Shown: positions 1-5,830, counted from the stretch's first letter. The stretch is DNA of 6,341 nucleotides from a bacterium (GCA_013203085.1 JABMQX010000002.1:1-6341), one strand, 5' to 3'. Program-made: numbers and translations. The notes: generated from the letters alone by a model not told the origin.

Positions 1-1043
1 GAATAGGGAGATACCACCTGAAGTGCTTCAGCAAGAACGAGAATGCTGAGGTGGTGGCTGTGGCCGACCCCGACCAACCTCTGGCGAACAGCCTTGCCAA
101 GAAATACGATGTCCCGAAAGTCTACAAGGACTATTCGGAGCTGAATGCCGATCCGGGCATTGATGCGGTGGTGGTTGCCCTTCCCAACTCTCTCCATCAC
201 ACCGCGAGTATCGAGGCGATGCGGGCAGGCAAACATGTCCTGTGCGAGAAGCCGATGGCGATTTCCGATACAGCCGCAGAGGAAATGGCGAAAGTCGCGT
301 CAGAGACCGGGTGCAAGCTGATGATCGCATTCAACAGCCGCTTCAAGGAGGAAACACAGTTTCTCAAGAGGGCAGTTGACGATGGACAACTGGGGGATAT
401 TTACTATGCCAAAGCGGTGGCATTCCGTCGAAGGGGGACACCGCAGATTGACTTCCCTCCGACGGGGGACATGGGTAGAGGACACTGGTTTGTGGAGAAG
501 GATGAAGCAGGTTCCGGGGCCCTTTTCGACATCGGGGTGCACGTTCTCGACTCGGTGCTGTGGTTGATGGGCTACTCGAAAGCTCTCGCTGTCTCAGGGG
601 GGACGTATGACCTCATCAGCCAACAGCGTTTCAGGAAAGGGGAGTTCACCGTCGAGGACATGGCGGTGGGTTTCATCCGCCTCGAGAACGGGGCAATTGT
701 GACGGTGGAATCGAGCTGGGTCGCCAATAACGAAGACCAGTGGCAGATCAAGCTCTTCGGCACGAAAGGAGGAGCGAAGACTGCCCCCCTGACAATCTAC
801 ACGGAAAGCCACGGCAAGCTGATTGATATCGCGCCTCCCCCTGGCGAGATCAGCACTGAATCGGGGTATCAACAGCAGGATGACTATTTCGCGGAGTGCA
901 TCGCAAAGGATCGAACAATCGAGATCAGCACCCCGGAAGAAGGGCTGGAAATTACGCGGATTCTCTCCGGGCTGCTTCGATCCGCGGAGGAAGGCAGGGA
1001 GCTGAATTTCGTCAACGGGGTTGCTGTTCGGGGCGAGGTATAG
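1..1043 (+). CDS. Gfo/Idh/MocA family oxidoreductase, 5'-truncated by window edge
   Basis: NAD(P)-dependent oxidoreductase of the Gfo/Idh/MocA family, which oxidises or reduces sugars, inositols or amino-sugar derivatives in the cytoplasm. The frame is open from base 3 and already encodes the end of the Rossmann nucleotide-binding loop (IGRYHLKCF), followed by the beta-2 strand ending in the acidic VAVADPD. The true start therefore lies left of the window, and the GTG at 51 is internal. Numbering visible codons from base 3, the signature EKP is at 82-84 with the catalytic-type Lys83. The second signature, DIGVHVLD, is at 176-183 with Asp176 and His180, in the substrate-binding alpha/beta domain. 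About 346 residues are visible, so only about 10-15 are missing for a normal family length. It ends at TAG. The substrate cannot be read from sequence. Rhamnose mutarotase and an aldolase downstream suggest a sugar or sugar acid. Confidence 0.93.
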   Translation, partial: IGRYHLKCFSKNENAEVVAVADPDQPLANSLAKKYDVPKVYKDYSELNADPGIDAVVVALPNSLHHTASIEAMRAGKHVLCEKPMAISDTAAEEMAKVASETGCKLMIAFNSRFKEETQFLKRAVDDGQLGDIYYAKAVAFRRRGTPQIDFPPTGDMGRGHWFVEKDEAGSGALFDIGVHVLDSVLWLMGYSKALAVSGGTYDLISQQRFRKGEFTVEDMAVGFIRLENGAIVTVESSWVANNEDQWQIKLFGTKGGAKTAPLTIYTESHGKLIDIAPPPGEISTESGYQQQDDYFAECIAKDRTIEISTPEEGLEITRILSGLLRSAEEGRELNFVNGVAVRGEV

Positions 1044-1563
1044 CTGGTCAACTATGTCATCGGTGCTCGTATCCGGAGGGGGAGATTCAGCCGTCAATTC
1101 TGGCGAACGGAAGGTGCACGGGAACCCGGAGGGCGAAGACCCCGCACAGGGATAGACACAATTCAACAGAAACCTGTTTATCCTGCTATCCTGTCGGAAG
1201 AAAGATGTGACCGAACTTATGAGCAGGAGCACTTAGAGGCACGGGCTTGGTCGATAATGCCTTTCCCACATCAGGAGTTGCCCGTTCCGCAGGCAGAAGC
1301 CTGCACCGCTCTTACCGGCGATGCTTCGGTCTTTCCCCTTATACTCTTCTCTGCGCGTTTGTGCCCCCGGTGCTACTCTTTCCTTCCCCTCCGTGAAGCG
1401 GTGTGCCAGACTGGTGAATATCGGCGGACTTCCCTCCATCAGTTGAGCTATACCCACTTCCTGCGTTGCCACAGCGGAGATGAGCGAATGTTGACATGCA
1501 CTGTCGGGATGGTACACTTTCGTCGCAGGGCAAACGAATGCTGAACCTTCAAGGGATGAGGCT
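1044..1563. other. 520-base intergenic region, no convincing gene
   Basis: No reading frame here has a credible start, ribosome binding site or recognisable protein motif. The left and central part is pyrimidine-rich on the + strand, which makes stop codons scarce and creates long but meaningless open frames. A perfect 6-bp inverted repeat (GCAGGC, loop AGAA, GCCTGC) lies at 1289-1304 with no T tract on either side. A segment resembling the 5' part of a tRNA lies on the - strand at 1433-1457. A promoter is predicted at 1491-1518. No clear intrinsic terminator follows the upstream oxidoreductase gene. Confidence 0.6.
1491..1518 (+). promoter_or_regulatory. Predicted sigma70-type promoter for the URO-D gene
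   Basis: A perfect -35 hexamer TTGACA (1491-1496) is followed after 16 bases by TACACT (1513-1518), which matches the TATAAT consensus at four of six positions. It sits 45 bases upstream of the GTG start at 1564, a sensible 5' leader length. This placement suggests that the URO-D gene and perhaps the genes after it are transcribed separately from the oxidoreductase. No operator palindrome was recognised. Confidence 0.5.
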
Positions 1564-2685
1564 GTGACAAGCAAGGAACGAATGCTGAGGGCGTTAAACC
1601 GAGAAGTGCCCGACCGGTTGCCAATCTCCGTGCATCAATGGCAGAAGTATCATCTGGACAAGTATCTGGACGGGATAGATGAGCTGGAGGCCTTCCGCAA
1701 GTTCGGTCTGGACGCTGCTATTGTTTACTTCGAGGCAGTGGGGCAGTTCTGGACGCCTGCCCCTCCGGGAGAAGGCAGCTTTACACATGATTGGCAAGAA
1801 GAGGTCACTGTCGTCAAGGACGATCCCGACGATCGCATTATCCATCATACAATACATACGCCTGAAGGAACCTTGACATACAAGACACGGCTGCGTCCGA
1901 TCACCATCTGGATCACCGAATACCTCATCAAAAGGCCGGAGGACGTGGACCTGATTGAGAAGTACATGCCTGTGCCAAAACTGAACAAGCGAGCAGTCGC
2001 TGCGGTTTACGACCGCCTTGGCGACGACGGCATATTCCGGGGGTTCATCTGGGGAGATCAAGCAGGCTGCTGGCAGCACGCGTGCTGCCTGTACGGAGAA
2101 GAGCAGATGATTTACGCAGCAATGGATGACCCGCCATGGGTGCACCGTTTGCTGGAAGTGCTATTGCAGAAGAAGCTGCGATTTATTGAAGAATCTCTTG
2201 ACGGCGCCAGGTTCGACCTGATCGAGACCGGCGGTGGAGCGGGGTCCAGCACTGTCATCTCTCCCAAGATGCACGAGGAATTCTGCACGCCGTACGCCCG
2301 GCGAATGCACGATGCTCTACACGCTATCGGCCATAAGGTCACGTATCATACCTGCGGCGGCATGATGCCGTTGCTGGACATGATTGTCGCCAACGGGTGC
2401 GATGCGTCCGAAACACTTAGTTGTTCGGAAGTCGGCGGGGACGTGCGCGACATCAGTGAAGTGAAACGGCGAATCGGCGAAAAGGTCTGCTTGATAGGCG
2501 GTTTCAACCAGTTCCAGATTCTCGAACGAGGCACTCCTGAACAGGTGAAAGCCGAGGTCCATCGGCTTTTCGAGGAGGCAGGTCGTGGAGGAGGATATAT
2601 ATGTTCCACATCCGACCACTTCTTCGAGGCGCCGCTGGACAACATCCGCGCCATGGCCGAAGCCGCCCGCGACTGCGTATATTGA
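1564..2685 (+). CDS. URO-D family protein, probable corrinoid/cobamide methyltransferase type (complete HxC...C metal site)
   Basis: A 373-residue cytoplasmic protein of the uroporphyrinogen decarboxylase fold (TIM barrel), in the branch that includes MtaA/MtbA/CmuA-type corrinoid methyltransferases. The GTG start follows AAGGGATGAGG and gives the usual family opening TSKERMLRALN, then PDRLPI. The HemE substrate-loop motif RQAGRY is absent, arguing against a heme-biosynthesis role. The barrel motif VISPKMHEEFCTPYARR comes before YHTCGG, where His262 and Cys264 form an HxC pair. Cys347, in GGYICSTSDH, is placed as the third ligand. This H-x-C-x82-C pattern matches the zinc site that activates thiols in methylcobamide:CoM methyltransferases. 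Spacing of 16 bases or more between the GTG and the predicted -10 box supports the start. The substrate is unknown, and no corrinoid-binding partner gene is in the window. Alternative: a lyase or decarboxylase of the same fold. Confidence 0.88.
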   Translation: MTSKERMLRALNREVPDRLPISVHQWQKYHLDKYLDGIDELEAFRKFGLDAAIVYFEAVGQFWTPAPPGEGSFTHDWQEEVTVVKDDPDDRIIHHTIHTPEGTLTYKTRLRPITIWITEYLIKRPEDVDLIEKYMPVPKLNKRAVAAVYDRLGDDGIFRGFIWGDQAGCWQHACCLYGEEQMIYAAMDDPPWVHRLLEVLLQKKLRFIEESLDGARFDLIETGGGAGSSTVISPKMHEEFCTPYARRMHDALHAIGHKVTYHTCGGMMPLLDMIVANGCDASETLSCSEVGGDVRDISEVKRRIGEKVCLIGGFNQFQILERGTPEQVKAEVHRLFEEAGRGGGYICSTSDHFFEAPLDNIRAMAEAARDCVY

Positions 2686-2689
2686 ATGA

Positions 2690-2717
2690 AGGCCGGCCCA
2701 GGTAGGCCTCCTTTGTT
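2690..2717 (+). terminator. Weak hairpin after the first URO-D gene
   Basis: AGGCC (2690-2694) can pair with GGCCT (2705-2709), five bases after the stop codon. The following CCTTTGTT is only mildly T-rich. GGCC at 2695-2698 offers an alternative 4-bp stem. It may be a weak or factor-assisted terminator or attenuator, or it may be chance. Confidence 0.25.
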
Positions 2718-2794
2718 CAGCAAGGTTGGCTGTCATTCAGGATTTCACGTGTGTCATTAAGGTCCGTGTGGCTAAGCTCTGAAGGTCACATCCA

Positions 2795-2944
2795 ATGAAC
2801 GATGCCCAGATCAAAACGGAACGCGTGTTGGCGGCTCTCGAGCTGCGAAGTTCCTGCCCGACGCCGCTCTATCTGGACTTCGACATAAAAACATACGAGC
2901 AGATGGAGGCTTTAGTCTTCGACGACATGATTGCTGTCGGGTGA
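2795..2944 (+). pseudogene. 49-codon ORF resembling the amino terminus of a URO-D family gene (possible relic)
   Basis: An ATG preceded by GAAGG nine bases upstream opens a 49-residue frame ending in TGA. Residues 8-15 read TERVLAAL and are followed after a few residues by a proline and the stretch PLYLDFDIKTYEQM. This resembles the standard opening of URO-D family proteins ([ST]-x-R-E-R-V-L-A-A-L, then a D-R-V-P-like turn), as in both intact neighbours (SKERMLRAL and SREMVLAAF). No barrel or metal-binding motifs follow. After the stop, the same frame stays open for 15 more codons (DPLDLQEFEEEI) to a second TGA at 2990. I infer a 5' remnant of a third URO-D paralogue. A genuine short protein cannot be excluded, since the start signals are intact. 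Confidence 0.4.
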
Positions 2945-3014
2945 GGGAATACGGATCCTCTCGACCTGCAGGAGTTCGAAGAAGAGATATGACAATCGCA
3001 GAAGGAGCTACGGA

Positions 3015-3341
3015 ATGAAACGATATGGTATGGTTGTCAAGGTGCGTCCGGAGAAGCTCGACGAGTACAAGCGCCTGCACGCGAGCGTCTGGCCCGGGGT
3101 GCTTAAAACGATCCGCGACTGCAACCTCCGAAATTACTCGATCTTTCACAAGAACGGGTACCTCTTCAGCTACTTCGAGTATATCGGGGAGGATTTCGAC
3201 GCCGACATGGCCCGAATGGCCGCCGATCCCGTCACGCAGAAGTGGTGGGAACTGTGCGAGCCGTGCCAGGAACCGCTTCCCACCAGGGCTCAAGGTGAAC
3301 GGTGGTGGGCGGCTATGGAAGAGGTGTTCCACTGCGAATGA
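3015..3341 (+). CDS. rhaM: L-rhamnose mutarotase
   Basis: A 108-residue cytoplasmic enzyme that interconverts the alpha and beta anomers of L-rhamnose, feeding the form used by the isomerase or dehydrogenase. The ATG at 3015 is chosen over an upstream in-frame one because AAGGAG (3002-3007) lies seven bases before it and the protein then begins like the family (MKRYGMVVKVRPEKLDEY). Tyr18 and His22 fall exactly at the catalytic positions of E. coli RhaM, followed by WPGV at 26-29. NYSIF (40-44), LFSYFEY (50-56) and the WW pair (77-78) are further family hallmarks, as is EVF near the end. Length is close to the 104-residue E. coli protein. No rhamnose isomerase, kinase or dehydrogenase gene is visible in the window, so the pathway it serves must rest on genes outside or on the neighbouring oxidoreductase and aldolase. 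Related monomers in the family also act on other deoxysugars such as fucose. Confidence 0.93.
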   Translation: MKRYGMVVKVRPEKLDEYKRLHASVWPGVLKTIRDCNLRNYSIFHKNGYLFSYFEYIGEDFDADMARMAADPVTQKWWELCEPCQEPLPTRAQGERWWAAMEEVFHCE

Positions 3342-3381
3342 CTTCCGCATGGGCAATATCCCCGGAAATGTTTTGCCTTGA

Positions 3382-3610
3382 AAGGGGGCGAAGGCTATCG
3401 CCGATGGTTATGATGGCATCGCCATCAGCCTTATCGATCAACTTCACGGTTGATCAGCAGCCATGTATCTATGGCTTTTGTCCGGTGATACAGCTTGCCT
3501 TTTACTGCCGCTATGGCATCAGGCCATCGAGCATGGACGCTGGCGCCGGCATCATCACAAAAGAGAACGTCGCCAGTGTAATGGAGCTCAGCAAGAAGAA
3601 CTACCGATGA
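3382..3610 (+). pseudogene. Relic of a periplasmic sugar-binding protein (ABC importer), two frames, large internal deletion
   Basis: Two separate pieces look like parts of a ribose/rhizopine-type periplasmic binding protein. In the frame of 3382-3453 the translation contains KAIADGYDGIAISLID. This matches the conserved strand (G-x-D-G-I-A-I-S-x-x-D) found about a quarter of the way into such proteins, and it is then closed by TGA at 3451. In a different frame, bases 3532-3610 give DAGAGIITKENV and then SKKNYR, typical of the extreme carboxyl end (T-K-E/D-N-V). A normal protein would need about 200 residues between the two pieces, but only about 80 bases separate them. No signal peptide or lipobox is present upstream. 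The terminal TGA overlaps the ATG of the next gene. The identification rests on motif recall, so it is moderate. Confidence 0.5.
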
Positions 3611-4659
3611 GGACAATGACGTCGAGAGAAATGGTGCTTGCGGCTTTCGACCACGTCGAAGGCGACCGAGTGCCGGCGTGGTGTGGGGCTTCCGTCGAGT
3701 TCTGGGAGAGGGCGAAACTTCACCTGGAGCTGGATGATGAGGGCCTTCGTTTACGGCTCGGAGATGACTTCCGGCGTGTCTGGGCGAGCTATGCCGGTCC
3801 GGAGTTCCGGTTGTCGCCGCGAGCCACCTGCCGGACCCCTTTCGGAGTGGAAAGACACGGACTCGGCTATGGGCAACCCCTGAATCACCCTCTCGCCGGC
3901 GCGACCCTTGCCGAGGTTGACAACTATCCGTGGCCCGATCCCGCGTGGATGGACGTTTCGCGCATCCGGGCCGAGGCCGAGAGATACGGCGGAGAGTATG
4001 CCATTCTGGGCGGTGATTGGTCGCCTTTTTGGCATGACGCCATTGACCTGCTGGGCATGGAAAATCTTTGCTTGAAGATGTGCGATGAGCCGGAGCTTAT
4101 GGACTCTTTGATGCAGCACATCGTGGATTACTACGCGGAGGTAAGTCGCCGCATTTTCGACGCCGCTGACGGCGCCATTGACATATTCTTCATCGGGAAC
4201 GACTTCGGCAGCCAAACGGGGCCGCTCATCGGAGAAAAGCTTTTCGAGCGATTTATCCTGCCTCACCTCCAACGACTTATTGATCTGGGCCATGCCTATG
4301 GTTTGAAGGTCATGCTCCATTGTTGCGGCGGGTTTGCCCCCCTCATCCCCATGATGATCCAGGCCGGCCTCGACGGCTTGCACGCGATTCAACCTTGCTG
4401 TCACGGCATGGAACTCCGACGGCTGAAAGCGGACTTCGGCGACAAAATCCTCTTCAACGGTTGCATTGATTCCCACCACGTCCTCATTGAGGGGACGCCG
4501 GATTCCGTTCGAGAAAAGACCCGCGAGGTGCTCGAAATCATGATGCCCGGGGGCGGTTACATAGGGGGAGCCAGCCATGATGCCATCCTCGAAGAAACAC
4601 CTATCGAGAATGTGCTGGCGATGTTTGACGCAATTCGAGAATTCGGTACCTACCGCTGA
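3607..4659 (+). CDS. URO-D family protein, second paralogue, with incomplete metal-ligand set
   Basis: A 350-residue URO-D fold protein, related to but diverged from the upstream copy. I choose ATG 3607, preceded by AAGAAG eight bases upstream and overlapping the preceding stop as ATGA. ATG 3616 is the alternative, and a longer start at 3463 would add an unlikely basic, His-rich leader. It begins with the family opening (MTSREMVLAAF, then GDRVP). The core motif GNDFGSQTGPLI and the segment KVMLHCCGG follow, with His238 and Cys240 as the HxC pair. The third ligand position, Cys347 in the upstream copy, is Gly320 here (GGYIGGASHD), so a standard three-residue zinc site is not complete. Other cysteines (Cys-Cys in QPCCHG, Cys in NGCIDSHH) might substitute. 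It lacks the HemE RQAGRY loop. The product is probably a cytoplasmic methyltransferase-type or decarboxylase-type enzyme. The substrate is unknown. Confidence 0.88.
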   Translation: MRTMTSREMVLAAFDHVEGDRVPAWCGASVEFWERAKLHLELDDEGLRLRLGDDFRRVWASYAGPEFRLSPRATCRTPFGVERHGLGYGQPLNHPLAGATLAEVDNYPWPDPAWMDVSRIRAEAERYGGEYAILGGDWSPFWHDAIDLLGMENLCLKMCDEPELMDSLMQHIVDYYAEVSRRIFDAADGAIDIFFIGNDFGSQTGPLIGEKLFERFILPHLQRLIDLGHAYGLKVMLHCCGGFAPLIPMMIQAGLDGLHAIQPCCHGMELRRLKADFGDKILFNGCIDSHHVLIEGTPDSVREKTREVLEIMMPGGGYIGGASHDAILEETPIENVLAMFDAIREFGTYR

Positions 4660-4674
4660 ACGTGGAGGAATCGG

Positions 4675-4905
4675 ATGACGGCCAACGTCAAGACAATTCT
4701 TCATATGAAAGACATTGTGAAAGCCTTCGATGGCGTACGGGCCCTCGACCCCGTTGATTTCGATTCTGAGCTTTCTTTGACAGCATGCCGAACCGGGATG
4801 GGGCCTTTTTCAGGAGTTTCTCGGGATTCTGATCGTGGGCTGGCGGATGCAGCACTAAAAGTGCTATGGCTCATCAAGCCGCTTGCTTTTCTTCTCCTGT
4901 CTTGA
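4675..4905 (+). pseudogene. Truncated sugar ABC transporter ATP-binding protein (RbsA/MglA/XylG type)
   Basis: The ATG has a strong ribosome binding site (GGAGG at 4664-4668, six bases away) and starts 15 bases after the preceding stop, as expected for an operon gene. Residues 8-30 (ILHMKDIVKAFDGVRALD, then VDFD) match the start of sugar-import ABC ATPases, including the A-loop region K-x-F-x-G-V-x-A-L-D. The Walker A loop (G-E-N-G-A-G-K-S-T) should follow within about 12 residues but is absent in all three forward frames. The frame instead continues through unrelated sequence to residue 76, ending in a short hydrophobic stretch (LWLIKPLAFLLLS) that might derive from a permease. An inverted repeat AGCACT-AAA-AGTGCT lies at 4851-4865. 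Intact family members are about 500 residues, so this cannot be a working ATPase. Confidence 0.6.
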
Positions 4906-4911
4906 TATCCT
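4883..4911 (+). promoter_or_regulatory. Possible promoter upstream of the aldolase gene
   Basis: TTGCTT (4883-4888) and TATCCT (4906-4911) are separated by 17 bases. An overlapping alternative -10, TATAAA, lies at 4911-4916 with no good -35. The local A+T content is clearly higher than in the surroundings. The site would give a leader of about 115 bases before the ATG at 5035. The rest of 4906-5034 holds nothing else I recognise beyond the ribosome binding site. Confidence 0.3.
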
Positions 4912-5034
4912 ATAAATAATCACGGGCGCCATCCTGTTCTCGATGGTTCGTCATCGGCATGGCGTCCCTGCTGGCTTTGCCGTTCACACAACTCGCGAGC
5001 GTAGTTAGCTCCCTCGGCAAGGAAGAGGAGAGGG

Positions 5035-5694
5035 ATGGGAAATTTCTGTTCCACGTTTGACTCTATGGTTGACTGCGGCGTGATCGCCGTGCTGAGGACC
5101 GATTCTCCGTCTCAACTCGTTTCCACCGCGAGCGCCCTTGCAAAAGGGGGTGTCCGCTCTGTGGAAGTCACCATGACGACTCCGGGGGCCCTTGACGTGG
5201 TGAGAGATGCGGTTCGAGAGTTGAAAGAAGAAGCGATTATCGGCGTGGGTTCGGTCCTCGATGCGCAGACCGCCCGAGCGGCGATCCTTGCCGGCGCGGA
5301 GTTCGTCGTCAGCCCTATTCTGGACCCGGACATGATTCTCCTCGTGAACCGTTACGGCAAGGTAGTCATACCCGGCGCTTTCACGCCCACCGAGATTCTG
5401 GAAGCGTGGGAGGCTGGGGCGGACGCGGTGAAAATCTTCCCGGCGAGTGTGGGAGGCCCCGCTTATCTGAAAGCCATCAAGGGACCGTTGCCTCAGGTGA
5501 AACTCGTTCCGACCGGGGGAGTTTCGCTGGAGACTGCGGCCGACTTCATCAAAGCCGGGGCAGAAATGGTTGCCGCCGGGGGGAAACTTGTTCCTGCGAA
5601 AGAAATCGCCGCCGGCATGTTCGATGAGATAGCCGAGAGAGCTCGAAAGTTCGTCGAAGCCGTGGCGGCAGCTCGTTCAGAAATTGCCCGGTAG
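5035..5694 (+). CDS. eda: KDPG/KHG-type class I aldolase (2-keto-3-deoxy-6-phosphogluconate aldolase family)
   Basis: A 219-residue cytoplasmic TIM-barrel aldolase that cleaves a 2-keto-3-deoxy sugar acid (phosphate) to pyruvate and an aldehyde through a Schiff base. GAGGAG at 5025-5030 sets the ATG start at 5035. Family motifs appear in order: GVIAVLR near residue 15, VEVTMTTPGAL with the catalytic Glu44, GVGSVLD, ISP-like VVSPILD, IPGAFTPTE, then AVKIFPA with the Schiff-base lysine at 133, the same number as in E. coli Eda. PTGGV and AAGGKLVP form the phosphate-binding end. Length is close to the 213 residues of E. coli Eda. The arginine that follows Glu-Val-Thr-Leu in E. coli Eda (Arg49) is a threonine here, as in several uncharacterised subgroups, so the exact substrate may differ from KDPG. 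The gene ends at TAG. Its own promoter upstream is possible, and a T-rich hairpin follows. Confidence 0.92.
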   Translation: MGNFCSTFDSMVDCGVIAVLRTDSPSQLVSTASALAKGGVRSVEVTMTTPGALDVVRDAVRELKEEAIIGVGSVLDAQTARAAILAGAEFVVSPILDPDMILLVNRYGKVVIPGAFTPTEILEAWEAGADAVKIFPASVGGPAYLKAIKGPLPQVKLVPTGGVSLETAADFIKAGAEMVAAGGKLVPAKEIAAGMFDEIAERARKFVEAVAAARSEIAR

Positions 5695-5708
5695 CGATGT
5701 CCTTGGCG

Positions 5709-5746
5709 GGGTCCGGTCGGATTGGCATACATGGACTTTTTGTTTT
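5709..5746 (+). terminator. Probable intrinsic terminator after the aldolase gene
   Basis: GTCC (5711-5714) pairs with GGAC (5733-5736), extendable by two G-T wobbles, and is followed at once by TTTTTGTTTT (5737-5746). The stem is short and the loop is long, but the T tract directly after it and the position 15 bases past the stop codon support a transcription end. This would separate the sugar cluster from the regulator gene. Confidence 0.45.
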
Positions 5747-5776
5747 GGTTTTCGAGGGATTACATCTATGCGTTCC

Positions 5777-5795
5777 GGTAGGCGAGCAGCCTACC
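5777..5795. repeat. Perfect 7-bp inverted repeat in the aldolase-regulator gap
   Basis: GGTAGGC, loop GAGCA, GCCTACC form an uninterrupted stem with a five-base loop. No T tract follows on either strand, so it is not a classical terminator. It could be a protein-binding site, a leader hairpin or a second transcription-end element. Confidence 0.45.
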
Positions 5796-5830
5796 CCGTA
5801 CTGAAGTGCAGCCACACCGCGTTTTTCGTC

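Noticed and set aside
594..1232. Open frame of 212 codons on the - strand overlapping the oxidoreductase end
   Set aside because: It lies mostly antisense to a clear Gfo/Idh/MocA gene and its translation shows no recognisable domain.
1370..1460. - strand segment with GGAGGGAAGTCC recalling the RNase P RNA P4 region
   Set aside because: Only a short purine-rich match is present. The conserved 3' partner and the rest of the RNase P core are missing.
1041..1544. Frame of the oxidoreductase stays open for about 167 codons after its TAG stop, suggesting amber read-through or pyrrolysine insertion
   Set aside because: The protein already has full family length at the TAG. The extension is rich in Arg, Cys and Ser with no recognisable motif, and the + strand there is pyrimidine-rich, which removes stop codons by composition alone.
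2942..2992. In-frame TGA codons as selenocysteine or recoded UGA in the 49-codon ORF
   Set aside because: No SECIS-like hairpin directly follows, the frame hits a second TGA after 15 codons, and three clear genes nearby use TGA as a normal stop.
2931..3014. Longer start for the rhamnose mutarotase
   Set aside because: The extra 28 residues are not found in the family, while AAGGAG sits at proper distance from ATG 3015 and the catalytic Tyr18/His22 numbering then matches E. coli RhaM.
3463..3606. Longer start for the second URO-D protein adding 48 residues
   Set aside because: The extension is unlike any URO-D amino terminus, is basic and His-rich, and overlaps the binding-protein relic. The family opening begins right after ATG 3607.
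3751..4704. Long open frame on the - strand (317 codons) opposite the second URO-D gene
   Set aside because: It is a shadow of a well-supported coding frame on the + strand, has no ribosome binding site and shows no family motif.
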